Positions 24,364 through 33,511 of a stretch of DNA of 64,000 nt are shown here, one piece after another. The translations under genes were made by a program, and so were the position numbers. Location: NCBI RefSeq assembly GCF_000407165.1, contig NZ_KE136479.1, positions 1,003,464 to 1,067,463 of the forward strand, written 5' to 3'. The notes under the pieces are model-generated. The model was not told where the DNA came from, did no database searches, and saw only the letters and a list, made by a program, of their open reading frames with translations. The stretch's first letter is position 1, and the number at the start of each line of letters is the position of its first letter. The stretch comes from Enterococcus haemoperoxidus ATCC BAA-382 (lineage in GTDB: Bacteria > Bacillota > Bacilli > Lactobacillales > Enterococcaceae).

Positions 24364-24406
24364 TGATATATTAACGTTCTCAGACGTTGGTATATCTTTT
24401 TTTTTA
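24364..24406 (+). terminator. Terminator of the rrn-tRNA operon
   Basis: GATATATTAACGT pairs with ACGTTGGTATATC around TCTCAG, followed by T9 or more. Confidence 0.85.
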
Positions 24407-24429
24407 GTAAATTAATAGAAGAGGTTATT

Positions 24430-26649
24430 ATGAAAAAAATAAGTATTTGTTTTTTAACTATTTTACTAATAGGCTATATTTGTCCAATTTTTGCAAGTGC
24501 AGAAGAGATGAATTACCATAAATTAGATGAGTCTGTAGAAGGAAATATTTTAGAAGATAAGTCAAAAAGTTCCATTGTAGATAGTGTAGATGAGGAAGAA
24601 ATCATGGAACAGAATGAGTACATAACAGATAATTCAGAAAATAAACTTGAAGTTCCCAATGAAACTAAGCAAGAAAACTATGAAAAAAGTTTAAAGTCGA
24701 TTGTAGCTTCGGGTATGTTTGGAACTAGTAAATGGCAAATTGATAATACTGGAGCTTTACATATAGCTAGTGGTGAATTCATTAATACTAAGAACAGTTC
24801 ACCGTGGTTACCCTATAAAAATCAAATTAAAAAAATAGTTTTTGATGGACCTGTAAAAGCTAGCAGCAATTCTTCTCATTTGTTTTCAAATTTGAATCAA
24901 GTTATCGACATCGAGAATATTAGTCAGTTTGATACAAGTGCTGTTACGTTAATGAGAGATATGTTTTCTAATGCAAGTAGTCTAAAAACTTTAGATTTAT
25001 CAAATTTTGATACGAGCCAAGTAATAGATATGGCGTTTATGTTTTCTTATATGAGTAGTTTAGTAAACTTAGATGTTTCAAGTTTTAATACAAGCCAAGT
25101 AGTTTATATGAGAAGTATGTTCTATGATACGAAAAATATAGTTAATTTAGATGTATCGAATTTTAATACAGGTCTTGTAGAAGATATGAGCGGTATGTTT
25201 ACTGGCAGTGGTACAAAGAACTTAGACATGACTCATTTTGATACAAGTAGTGCAACTGATATGAGTGGTATGTTTAGCAATCTTAATTTAGATAGTTTAG
25301 ATTTATCAAATTTTGACACAAGCCAAGTGAAAAGTATGGCTGCTATGTTTAGTTGGACTAAGATAAATAATCTAGATGTATCAAATTTTAATACAAGTCT
25401 TGTCAAAGATATGGGTGATATGTTTACTGGAACTGATATAAGCAGCTTGGATTTATCAAATTTTAATACAACTAGTATAACGAATATTAACAATATGTTT
25501 AGCGGTAGTAAACTGAATAGTCTTGATATATCTAATTTTGATATGAATCAAGTTGTTTATATGTATGATATGTTTGCAAGGATGAATGAGCTTAAACACA
25601 TTAACCTTGGTGAAAACTTTCAATTTAAAGATGGAGTAGTTTTACCATCTCCAAGTAATTCTTTACCTTATTATGGAAAGTGGCAAAGAGATTATGAAGG
25701 AGCTGTTTATACTTCAAAAGAATTGGCAGAAACATATGATGGTCTAACAATGAAAGGAAATTATTATTGGGCAGAAAAACGACCAACCTTAGAAGTTAAA
25801 GATTCTACAATCTATGAGGGGGACTCATGGGATCCGCAAGATAATTTTGTTTCAGCGGCTGACGAAGAGGGGACTATTCTTTCTTTTGATCCAAATATGA
25901 CCACAGATGTTGTTGATACAGCGATTCCAGGTATATATAAAGTTACTTATACAAATAATACTGTGTCAAAAACAATCACAGTGACAGTAAAAGAAAATTT
26001 AGAAAAGATCGACGCTAAAGATTCTGTTGTTTATACTAATGATTCATGGAAAGCAGAAGATAATTTTCTCTCTGCTACTGATAGAGATGGAAATAGTATA
26101 GAATTTAATCCTAGCATGACAGTTGATACGGTAAATACAGAAATTCCTGGAACTTATTTAGTGACGTATATAAATGGGGCATCATTGAAAAAAATTAATG
26201 TTACTGTAAAAGAGAGTCAAGCAAGTATCAAGGTGCATGATTCGTCTATTAAAGTCGGTGATCCATGGAAAGCAGAAGATAACTTTAAAAATGCAACAGA
26301 CAAAGATGGAGCTCAAGTAAATTTCAAAGAGCTAACCGTGATTGGAACCGTGGATACTTCAAAAGCAGGCAGATATGAAATAACATATGCTTACGATAAA
26401 ATATCTTCGACTGTAGTTGTTCTTGTTGAAGAACATAGTGATAAGAACAAGAAAGAAATTAACAGTGGTAACGACAACTTTACAGATAAAACTGATAATA
26501 GTAAAAAACAACAACGTATTCCTTCAAAAAATAAGGACCAAATACTTCCTAAAACAGGGGAACAACTTCAGGGGTTTCTTGTTATACTTGGTTTAGTTAC
26601 TTCTACGTTATCAGTAATTTTGTTAAATTTACGAAAAAGATTTTTATAG
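24430..26649 (+). CDS. LPXTG-anchored BspA-like leucine-rich-repeat surface protein with Ig-like domains
   Basis: 739 residues. A signal peptide (KKISICFLTILLIGYICPIFASA) is followed by an acidic linker. About nine BspA/DUF285 repeats of the form LDLSNFDTSxVxxMxxMF span residues 157-395. Three bacterial Ig-like domains of about 70 residues (DSTIYEGDSWDPQDNF, DSVVYTNDSWKAEDNF, DSSIKVGDPWKAEDNF) follow. The end is a Lys-rich spacer, LPKTG, a hydrophobic stretch and a short basic tail, so sortase should attach it to peptidoglycan. BspA-type repeats mediate adhesion to host or microbial partners in other bacteria; the ligand here is unknown. RBS AGAGG precedes ATG 24430. It stands alone between the tRNA terminator and its own terminator, consistent with an accessory gene inserted behind the tRNA array. 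Confidence 0.9.
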   Translation: MKKISICFLTILLIGYICPIFASAEEMNYHKLDESVEGNILEDKSKSSIVDSVDEEEIMEQNEYITDNSENKLEVPNETKQENYEKSLKSIVASGMFGTSKWQIDNTGALHIASGEFINTKNSSPWLPYKNQIKKIVFDGPVKASSNSSHLFSNLNQVIDIENISQFDTSAVTLMRDMFSNASSLKTLDLSNFDTSQVIDMAFMFSYMSSLVNLDVSSFNTSQVVYMRSMFYDTKNIVNLDVSNFNTGLVEDMSGMFTGSGTKNLDMTHFDTSSATDMSGMFSNLNLDSLDLSNFDTSQVKSMAAMFSWTKINNLDVSNFNTSLVKDMGDMFTGTDISSLDLSNFNTTSITNINNMFSGSKLNSLDISNFDMNQVVYMYDMFARMNELKHINLGENFQFKDGVVLPSPSNSLPYYGKWQRDYEGAVYTSKELAETYDGLTMKGNYYWAEKRPTLEVKDSTIYEGDSWDPQDNFVSAADEEGTILSFDPNMTTDVVDTAIPGIYKVTYTNNTVSKTITVTVKENLEKIDAKDSVVYTNDSWKAEDNFLSATDRDGNSIEFNPSMTVDTVNTEIPGTYLVTYINGASLKKINVTVKESQASIKVHDSSIKVGDPWKAEDNFKNATDKDGAQVNFKELTVIGTVDTSKAGRYEITYAYDKISSTVVVLVEEHSDKNKKEINSGNDNFTDKTDNSKKQQRIPSKNKDQILPKTGEQLQGFLVILGLVTSTLSVILLNLRKRFL
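24898..25614 (+). repeat. BspA/DUF285 repeat array inside the surface protein gene
   Basis: About nine imperfect DNA repeats of 69-75 bp encoding LDLSNFDTS/LDVSNFNTS units. Near-identical DNA blocks (TTAGATTTATCAAATTTTGA type) recur and could support recombination between units. Confidence 0.8.
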
Positions 26650-26664
26650 CCAATAATAAGTTAA

Positions 26665-26706
26665 AAAGGGAGGAAAGACACTAAGTGCCTTTCCCTTCTT
26701 TTTTAT
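26665..26706 (+). terminator. Terminator after the surface protein gene
   Basis: AAGGGAGGAAAG and CTTTCCCTTC form an imperfect stem followed by T6. Confidence 0.7.
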
Positions 26707-26729
26707 TTGTAAGCAATGCGTAAATAGCA

Positions 26730-27275
26730 TCAGCTATCTAATTCCGTTGTGAATAATTGTTCAACTTGTTCTTCAGCCCACTGACACCAAAGCAGTTCTT
26801 CTTCACATATGCGTATTCTTCTTTGGATAACGAGAAAACGTCCAAAGTTTTTTTTCTGTTCTTCCGCATTATTCAACATTTCGATTTGTTTTTGTTTTTC
26901 TTGGTTTTGTTTTAAGATTTTTAATTGGTGTTGTTTTCTTTCAAAAAGTAGACCTTTGACTGTATCTTTGTCTAAGATGGAAGCAACATACATTTTGGCT
27001 AGAAATTCGTCTTTTTGAGAGGGTTCTTTGGTTTCTTCTTGAATCCAAATATTAACGATTTCTTCTCCCTTAGTTGTTAAGTGATAGATCTTTTTTTGAG
27101 AATGTGTATCATCATTTTCTACTGATACGTAACCTTCTTTTAAAAGTTTTGCTAAGGAAGTGTAAATTTGACTATGATGTGCTTCCCAAAAAAGAGTCAG
27201 ATATTGTTTTAATTCATAACCAGTACAAGGTTTTCTAACTAACATACAAAGTAAAATGTAACTAAGAGTATTCAT
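26730..27275 (-). CDS. PadR family transcriptional regulator
   Basis: 181 residues. The N-terminal winged helix (MNTLSYILLCMLVRKPCTGYELKQ split across residues 1-24, then HSQIYTSLAKLLKEGYV and KIYHLTTKGEE) is characteristic of PadR. A long helical C-terminal half (KQHQLKILKQNQEKQKQ) should form the dimerisation coiled coil. It is divergent from an MFS transporter and probably represses it. The 125-bp shared region contains ATGTA/TACGT-type dyads near 27323-27347 that could be its operator. Confidence 0.88.
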   Translation of the reverse strand: MNTLSYILLCMLVRKPCTGYELKQYLTLFWEAHHSQIYTSLAKLLKEGYVSVENDDTHSQKKIYHLTTKGEEIVNIWIQEETKEPSQKDEFLAKMYVASILDKDTVKGLLFERKQHQLKILKQNQEKQKQIEMLNNAEEQKKNFGRFLVIQRRIRICEEELLWCQWAEEQVEQLFTTELDS

Positions 27276-27349
27276 TTGAAGCTACTCTCCTTTTCCTTAT
27301 TTTCTTTATTATACCATAAAAAATATACGTATTAATATACATGTAAATA

Positions 27350-27378
27350 TTGACACGTTTCTTTTTTTGTAGTATCTT
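27350..27378 (+). promoter_or_regulatory. Promoter of the MFS gene with adjacent dyad
   Basis: TTGACA (27350-27355), 17-bp spacer, TATCTT (27373-27378). The AT-rich imperfect dyad ATATACGTATTAATATACAT lies just upstream at about 27323-27342, suitably placed for PadR control. Confidence 0.6.
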
Positions 27379-27400
27379 TTTATAGAAAGAAGGGAATCAA

Positions 27401-28606
27401 ATGGAAGAAACAGGTATTTTAGTGGAACAAGAGGAAATGTTGAATAAGGTAGGTCTTCGATCGGCATATGCAGTAGCATTTACTTGTATGATCGCATTTA
27501 TGGGAATCGGTTTGGTGGATCCTATTTTAAAAACGATCGCACACCAATTAAATGCAACTCCTGCTCAAACGACATTATTATTTACAAGTTATATGTTGGT
27601 AACAGGAGTCATGATGTTATTTACAGGGTTTATTTCAAGTCGAATCGGTGCAAAAAAAACATTGATCTTTGGACTTATTATTATTATTGGGTTTTCATGT
27701 TTAGCAGGTTTTTCTGAAACAATCGAAGGATTGATCTATCTACGTGCAGGTTGGGGGCTAGGGAATGCTTTATTTATCTCAACAGCTTTATCTGCTATTG
27801 TGGGCGTGTTAGCGGGTCAAACAGAGAAAGCAATCATTATGTATGAAGCTTCTATGGGACTGGGTATGGCAATCGGACCTTTGCTTGGTGGTGTGTTAGG
27901 TAGCATGTCTTGGCGTATGCCATTTTTTGGAGTAGCCACATTAATGTTTGTAGCAACATTAGCAATTGCCTTTTTATTAGCACCAATTGCTAAACCAAAG
28001 AAAAAAGTATCTCTTTTTGCAGGAATCAAGGCTTTAAGCAATCATAAATTACGTTCAATTGGCGTCATTGCACTTTTGTATAATTTTGGCTTTTTTACAT
28101 TATTAGCGTATGCACCATTTTTGCTTGAAGGCTTTTCAGAAATGCAAGTCGGCTTTGTCTTTTTTGGCTGGGGTGCATTATTAGCTGTTGCTTCTGTATT
28201 TATTGCACCTATTTTAGAGAAAAGAATAAATACGTATCGGACGATTATACTTGCGTTATTCTTTTTCTTAGCTTGTTTGAGTTTTATTGGTTTTAACGCT
28301 CAATCACCTAATTTAGTTGCTGTAGGTGTGATTATGGCAGGATTATTCCAAGGATTGATCAATACTCTTTTGACAACAATTGCGATGGAAATACCTGATA
28401 TTGAAAGAAGTGTGGCATCATCTTCTTATAGTTTTATTCGTTTTTTCGGTGGAGCGATCGCTCCGTTTGTAGCTGGAAAATTAGCGGAGATTTGGAATTC
28501 TAGTGTAACATTTTACTTTGCAGCGTTTATGGTTTTGATTGGTTTGGTTTTTGTGATTGTTCATAATCAGTATTTTGCAACAGAGGAAGAATATGAACAA
28601 GCTTAA
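27401..28606 (+). CDS. MFS family multidrug-type efflux transporter
   Basis: 401 residues with twelve predicted membrane segments. The MFS motif A loop appears as GFISSRIGAKKT between TM2 and TM3, and the drug-antiporter motif C region as GLGMAIGPLLGGVLG in TM5. These features place it with proton-driven drug exporters (DHA1-like). ATG 27401 follows AGAAGGGAATCAA. Regulation by the divergent PadR gene is likely. The substrate is unknown. Confidence 0.85.
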   Translation: MEETGILVEQEEMLNKVGLRSAYAVAFTCMIAFMGIGLVDPILKTIAHQLNATPAQTTLLFTSYMLVTGVMMLFTGFISSRIGAKKTLIFGLIIIIGFSCLAGFSETIEGLIYLRAGWGLGNALFISTALSAIVGVLAGQTEKAIIMYEASMGLGMAIGPLLGGVLGSMSWRMPFFGVATLMFVATLAIAFLLAPIAKPKKKVSLFAGIKALSNHKLRSIGVIALLYNFGFFTLLAYAPFLLEGFSEMQVGFVFFGWGALLAVASVFIAPILEKRINTYRTIILALFFFLACLSFIGFNAQSPNLVAVGVIMAGLFQGLINTLLTTIAMEIPDIERSVASSSYSFIRFFGGAIAPFVAGKLAEIWNSSVTFYFAAFMVLIGLVFVIVHNQYFATEEEYEQA

Positions 28607-28610
28607 ATCA

Positions 28611-28650
28611 ACAAAAAAAGTACCTTCGAATTTTTTCGAAGGTGCTTTTT
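28611..28650. terminator. Bidirectional terminator between the MFS and levR-like genes
   Basis: AAAAAAAGTACCTTCGAA pairs with TTCGAAGGTGCTTTTTTT around TTTT. Confidence 0.9.
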
Positions 28651-31311
28651 TTAAAGGAAAGATTCATTCATGAAAAAAGCCGTGATATAAAAGATTTCGT
28701 CCTTAGGTATTGTAATGGAATAATAGGCTTCTAAAAGCTGACTATTTTTTTGAACACTGATAATTTCAGTTTCATATTTTTCCTGAAATACGTTTGTTTG
28801 TGGGAAACTACTAACATTTTTTCCTTGTTTTAAGCGATCGATCATGCAAACGATATGGCAAGCCAATCCTACTTTTATTTCATATGAGATATCAGGATTG
28901 ATTTCTACGGCAACTGTTTCCACCCATTCTCGAACTGAAGTGATCAGATTTTCACCGTCTTTATAGTCCAACATATTTGCAATATTGGTTCTCATTCCTT
29001 CAAAAGCAATTTCGTAATCAATAAGTAACTGAATTTTTTCTGTTTTTGTTTCATCTAATGCCTCGGTGATTGAAAAATGAGGTGAAGGGAGAGCTAACCG
29101 AAAAGTACCAATCGTACAGATAATTTTTCCAGAGTTAGTTAAATTCTTTATCATTTTATCTAGCAGCTTCTCGTCGGTTATTTGTAGGGATACAATTTCA
29201 CAAACTCCTCCTCTTAAATTTAAGCGACTTCGTAACATTGTTTTAATCAGTTGAGCAGAGCCTTCACCTGTCGTACATAAAGTGAGAATATACAATTTTA
29301 ATAATTTTGGTTCTTCAGAATCTTTTTTATAACTAGATAGTCCTCTAATATTCTTTGTGGATTCAAATACCTCATTCAACTCATAACCAAGAGCAGCCTT
29401 TCGACTTGCTTCCAACACATGGAGTGTACTGACTAGTTCAATACAGCGAATTTCGATATTTAAATTCTTTGCCAATTCATCACTAAAATTTATTAAAGAG
29501 CCCATATCCACAAGTAGAAGGACGCTTTTTAACTGTTCCTTTGTGGCGAGATAATTTTGGATATTTGTCAAAGTAACGAGCGGTTTCTCTTCAAGATTCA
29601 TATCAAATCCGACGACTATTTGTTCACCAAGGAGTTTATTAACAACAGTTGCCATGCTTGTAGCAGTTGACTCACCATGAGCTACGACTATGACTTCAAC
29701 TTTGGCTCTTTTTTTATTTTTGTTTTCGTCAGATGTAAAAAATAGTGCGATAAAGCCAGCCTCATCTTCAGGAAGTTGGATACTAAAATCAGATTCAATA
29801 ACTGAAAGGCAATGTTGAGCTGTTTCAAAAAGACGAGGATGATTTTGTTTTATCTCAGTAATTCGCGGATTGCGGATAGTTTGGCCTCTTTTTACACGTT
29901 GAATTGTATTATATAAATGTAGTGCCAGTCCATAGCGGACATTATCTGATAAATAAACAGTTAGTAAACGGGAGGCTTTTTCGCATACTTTATTGGTAGT
30001 TGCGACGATTTCTGACCCAACGATCTGTTCCAAATTGGTTAAATCAACGGCTGAATCATTATTATATGACCGATAATAATTGGTTATAGTTGTATCAATG
30101 ATTTCGGATGTTTGGGAAATATCTAGACCAATACGTTCCATATCATTCATTTTTTGCTCGATGATTTGATAAATATCATTTCCTTTTGTCTCTTTAGGCA
30201 AAAAAAGTGTGGTTTCTTCCTCGTTGAAATGGAAGAACCGAGCATTCATATTCGGTAAAAGTAGCCAGATTTTTTTACGATCTTCAGTATTATAAAGACC
30301 TTCGCGGATATAATGGGGGAGTTCATAACTACTGATTTTGATCGTTTTTTCTTGGCGCACAATAAATTGTGAATATGCTTTTGCGCAGAGTAGTTGGATA
30401 TCTGCTTTAAGTTGACCTACGTTATTAGGACAATGATACCCTAACAAGGCTCGAATCGTATTTGTGGAGACTTCGATAGGTGTTCTTAATTTTTTAGTTT
30501 CAGCTTGGAAAAATGTTGCGATCAGGCTTAGTCGTTCTTCTAACCCACGGTCAACTAAACTAGGTATTTCGATCCTCATGGGAATTCTTCGGATAAATGT
30601 TTGTAACAAAGAAGACGTTGTATCTTCTGTAGTTGCACAAACAAGTAAAACTTGAGCTTGACGTTCACTGTTTGTTTCACCAAGTCTGCGGTATATGCCT
30701 CGATCAATGAAGGTGAATAACATTTCTTGTCCTTCTGGTGGGAGACGGTGGATTTCATCAAGGAAAAGAATTCCACCATTGGCTTTTTCTAATAATCCTA
30801 CGCGATCATTATCTGCTCCAGTATAAGCACCTTTTAGAACACCAAAAATAGAGCCTACCAATAATTGTGGATTATTCGCATAGTCTGCACAGTTGAACGT
30901 AATAAAATGAGAATCCGCTTTCAATTTATGTTGTGATCTTGCATACGTATATATTAATTCAGCAAACATACTTTTTCCAACGCCAGTATCACCAGTTAAT
31001 AAAATGTGCATCCCGTTTGGTGGGTATAAAACAGCTGCTTTAGCCTGTTCACCACAATGAAAAAGACTAGGGCTCTTTTTGATGAAATCTTCTAAGATAT
31101 TCTTTTCACCTATTTCTTTTGTAGTTGTTGAAAAGAAATAAACAGGTTTGGTACCACTTTTATTTGCTTTACCTAATTTAACCAATTGATTTAAGTCACT
31201 ACTGACATTAGCTCGTGTAATGTTCAATTGTTCCGCAATATCAGTTGCGGTGACAGGTTGTTTTTCAGAGTAGTGTTCCAGTAATTCTGCTACTTTATCG
31301 ATTCTTTTCAT
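28651..31311 (-). CDS. LevR-type sigma-54-dependent activator with PRD and PTS-like domains
   Basis: 886 residues. An N-terminal winged helix (ATDIAEQLNITRANVSSDLNQL) is followed by a sigma-54 AAA+ domain with Walker A GDTGVGKS, the sigma-54 contact loop GAYTGA and Walker B ILFLDEIHRLP. A PRD follows, with its histidine in ALHLYNTIQRVKRG. Then come an EIIA-Man-like domain with histidine in VVAHGES, an EIIB-Gat-like domain with cysteine in LTLCTTGEG, and a C-terminal PRD (ACHIVCMIDRLKQG). This is the layout of LevR/ManR and the enterococcal MptR/XpoR/LpoR regulators. It should activate the facing PTS operon from the sigma-54 promoter at 31496, modulated by PTS phosphorylation. Confidence 0.93.
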   Translation of the reverse strand: MKRIDKVAELLEHYSEKQPVTATDIAEQLNITRANVSSDLNQLVKLGKANKSGTKPVYFFSTTTKEIGEKNILEDFIKKSPSLFHCGEQAKAAVLYPPNGMHILLTGDTGVGKSMFAELIYTYARSQHKLKADSHFITFNCADYANNPQLLVGSIFGVLKGAYTGADNDRVGLLEKANGGILFLDEIHRLPPEGQEMLFTFIDRGIYRRLGETNSERQAQVLLVCATTEDTTSSLLQTFIRRIPMRIEIPSLVDRGLEERLSLIATFFQAETKKLRTPIEVSTNTIRALLGYHCPNNVGQLKADIQLLCAKAYSQFIVRQEKTIKISSYELPHYIREGLYNTEDRKKIWLLLPNMNARFFHFNEEETTLFLPKETKGNDIYQIIEQKMNDMERIGLDISQTSEIIDTTITNYYRSYNNDSAVDLTNLEQIVGSEIVATTNKVCEKASRLLTVYLSDNVRYGLALHLYNTIQRVKRGQTIRNPRITEIKQNHPRLFETAQHCLSVIESDFSIQLPEDEAGFIALFFTSDENKNKKRAKVEVIVVAHGESTATSMATVVNKLLGEQIVVGFDMNLEEKPLVTLTNIQNYLATKEQLKSVLLLVDMGSLINFSDELAKNLNIEIRCIELVSTLHVLEASRKAALGYELNEVFESTKNIRGLSSYKKDSEEPKLLKLYILTLCTTGEGSAQLIKTMLRSRLNLRGGVCEIVSLQITDEKLLDKMIKNLTNSGKIICTIGTFRLALPSPHFSITEALDETKTEKIQLLIDYEIAFEGMRTNIANMLDYKDGENLITSVREWVETVAVEINPDISYEIKVGLACHIVCMIDRLKQGKNVSSFPQTNVFQEKYETEIISVQKNSQLLEAYYSITIPKDEIFYITAFFMNESFL

Positions 31312-31384
31312 TTTTCCCCGACCTTTGATAGATAGTGTGTTCTATGTATAAGTATAAGGTTGTGAAAGGAAATAGTCAAAGTCA

Positions 31385-31457
31385 TGTGTTTTATTTTCAA
31401 TAATGTGTTTTGTTGTATGTAAATAATGTGTTTTATTTAGTCGGAATACAAAACACA
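31385..31457 (+). promoter_or_regulatory. Upstream activator repeats for the sigma-54 promoter
   Basis: Three direct copies of TGTGTTTT (31385, 31404, 31427) and one inverted copy AAAACACA (31450) lie 40-110 bp upstream of the -24/-12 promoter. This is the expected position for the LevR-type activator. Confidence 0.7.
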
Positions 31458-31495
31458 TTTTTTGGAAACTGTTATTTCATCAGTGTTTTACTAGT

Positions 31496-31512
31496 TTGGC
31501 ACAGTTATTGCT
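31496..31512 (+). promoter_or_regulatory. Sigma-54 (-24/-12) promoter of the PTS operon
   Basis: TTGGCACAGTTATTGCT is a near-perfect match to the sigma-54 consensus (TTGGCAC-N5-TTGC), with GG and GC exactly 10 bases apart. Confidence 0.9.
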
Positions 31513-31558
31513 TATATAAATATGACAACGTAATTAATGTTTGAAGGGAGAAGGTCAA

Positions 31559-31894
31559 ATGATTTCAGAGACAGATGTAATGCAGATCATTGTTTATGCT
31601 GGGAATGCAAAATCCTTAGCAATGAATGCAATCAAAGAAGCAAAAAGTGGAGAGATATCGGGTGCAAAAAAAATGTTGGAAGAAAGTAAGAGCAATCTAA
31701 AAATTGCCCATCAGTATCATACAGATATCTTACAAACATTTGCAAATAATCCGGAGGAAGTAGCAAATATGTTTTTGACCCATGCGCAAGATCACATGAT
31801 GGCTGCAATCACAGCAACAGATTTTGCAAAAGAATTTATCGATTTACATGAAGCAATGCAAGAAATGCGTATCTTAATTAAACAGAACGCATAA
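31559..31894 (+). CDS. PTS lactose/cellobiose-type EIIA
   Basis: 111 residues, ATG 31559 behind GGGAGAAGGTCAA. The helical EIIA-Lac fold is recognisable, with the phosphorylated histidine in FLTHAQDHMMAAI and a preceding HQYHTDILQ region. It passes phosphate from HPr to the EIIB encoded 22 bases downstream. First gene of a sigma-54-driven operon IIA-IIB-IIC-phosphatase. Confidence 0.93.
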   Translation: MISETDVMQIIVYAGNAKSLAMNAIKEAKSGEISGAKKMLEESKSNLKIAHQYHTDILQTFANNPEEVANMFLTHAQDHMMAAITATDFAKEFIDLHEAMQEMRILIKQNA

Positions 31895-31916
31895 AAAAAT
31901 AGAAAAGGTGATTAGG

Positions 31917-32219
31917 ATGAAAATTACATTAGCGTGTGCAGGTGGAATGTCAACAGGAATGTTGGTTAAGAAAATGGAGGAATATGCAAAATCACAGGGA
32001 ATAGAGGCTGATATTTCAGCATGCGGGCTTAGTGAATTGGAGGAAAAAGTGACAGGTTCAGATATTATTTTATTAGGGCCGCAAGTTGGTTACCAGTTGG
32101 ATGATGTAAAAAAAGAATACCCAGATATTCCAGTACTTGTGATTGAAATGATGGATTATGGCATGATGAATGGTGAACAAGTCTTTAAGAATGCTCAAGA
32201 AGTTATTGCGTCTAATTAG
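31917..32219 (+). CDS. PTS lactose/cellobiose-type EIIB
   Basis: 100 residues from ATG 31917 behind AAAGGTGATTAGG. The phospho-cysteine loop is at the start (ITLACAGGMSTGMLV, Cys7), followed by a small alpha/beta fold (DIILLGPQVGYQLDDVK). Receives phosphate from EIIA and transfers it to the incoming sugar bound by EIIC. Confidence 0.93.
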   Translation: MKITLACAGGMSTGMLVKKMEEYAKSQGIEADISACGLSELEEKVTGSDIILLGPQVGYQLDDVKKEYPDIPVLVIEMMDYGMMNGEQVFKNAQEVIASN

Positions 32220-32242
32220 TGTTATTTAAAGGAGGATTACAA

Positions 32243-33502
32243 ATGTCAGAAACGAAAAAAAGTTCATTTATTAAAGGGTTGAATGTATTTGTTAATAAGT
32301 TTTCCAATAATACATTTGTTAAGAGTATTGCTAATGGTATGATGATGACCCTGCCAATCACAATAGTAGGAAGTCTGACAACAATTATTGGGATGATTCC
32401 AGGGTTGCCTGAGATCGTCTTGAAAGCTTGCTCGTTAGGAACATCGATTTCAAGTAATCTAATTACGATTTATGTGATTATTGGTATCTCTTGTGCGATG
32501 GCAAGAGAGAAAAAAGGGGATACGATTGCGTCAATTATTCTTTCATTAGCTGCTTTTTTTGTTTTGACACCGATCACGGCTTTTGATATCGGTAAAGAAA
32601 AACCAGCTATGGCGTTTGAATTAACTTATTTAGGTTCTAAGGGGATTTTTGTGGGGATGATCGTTGCATTAGTTGTTACTTGGGTTTTCGCTAAAATGGT
32701 GCAAAAACGTATTACTTTTAGGATGCCTGAGAGTGTACCAACAGCGATTGCTAAAACCTTTGAAGCCATTGTTCCAGCTGCAATTATTTTTATTGTTGTT
32801 ATCATGATCAGTACAGCTTTTGCCGAAACTAAATTTGGTAATATACATGACTTTATTTATACTAATTTGCAAACTCCGCTTGAAGCTTTGGGCGGGTCGA
32901 TCTGGTCAGCACTATTTATCATGTTTTTATCAGAATTACTGTGGTTTTTCGGGATTCATGGAAGTATGGTGGTAGGCTCTGTTATTGCTGTTTTATTTAC
33001 AACGCAAGCCTATGCAAATATGGAGGCTGTGGCAGCTGGAGAAGCTGCTACGAATATTATTAATTCATTTTTCTTAGATGCATTTAAAGGTCCAAGAGCC
33101 TTAGCACTAGCTGTTATCCTCGTTTGGATGAGTAGAAGCGAAAAGTTTAAATCAATTGGTAAAATCTCTTTGGTACCAAGTATTTTTGGGATTACTGAAC
33201 CTATGAAATTTGGAATTCCTATGATTATGAACGCGATTATTTTTATTCCTTTGACTCTTTCAGCAGCTGTCTGTGTAGGAATCGCTTATTTAGCTACGAT
33301 TATTGGTTTTCTACCCGTTATTAGTGTTAATGTACCTAAAAATCTACCAACCTTTTTATCTGGTTTTATGGCCGCTGGTTGGCAAGGATTAGTGGTTCAA
33401 CTGATTCAATTTGTTGTGGTACTATTATTGTATCTACCATTTATGAAAAAATTAGATAGTCAAGGTGTTGCAGAAGAAACAGCAAATCTTGAGAGTAATT
33501 AG
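32243..33502 (+). CDS. PTS lactose/cellobiose-type EIIC permease
   Basis: 419 residues from ATG 32243 with AAAGGAGGATTACAA upstream. About ten hydrophobic segments; family landmarks include IANGMMMTLPITIVGSL, FFGIHGSMVVGSV and FGITEPMKFGIP, the last being the sugar-binding NEP/TEP region. It transports and hands over the sugar for phosphorylation. The exact sugar (cellobiose, chitobiose, lactose or other beta-disaccharide) is not readable, and no hydrolase lies in this transcript. Confidence 0.92.
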   Translation: MSETKKSSFIKGLNVFVNKFSNNTFVKSIANGMMMTLPITIVGSLTTIIGMIPGLPEIVLKACSLGTSISSNLITIYVIIGISCAMAREKKGDTIASIILSLAAFFVLTPITAFDIGKEKPAMAFELTYLGSKGIFVGMIVALVVTWVFAKMVQKRITFRMPESVPTAIAKTFEAIVPAAIIFIVVIMISTAFAETKFGNIHDFIYTNLQTPLEALGGSIWSALFIMFLSELLWFFGIHGSMVVGSVIAVLFTTQAYANMEAVAAGEAATNIINSFFLDAFKGPRALALAVILVWMSRSEKFKSIGKISLVPSIFGITEPMKFGIPMIMNAIIFIPLTLSAAVCVGIAYLATIIGFLPVISVNVPKNLPTFLSGFMAAGWQGLVVQLIQFVVVLLLYLPFMKKLDSQGVAEETANLESN

Positions 33503-33511
33503 GAGCGTGAC

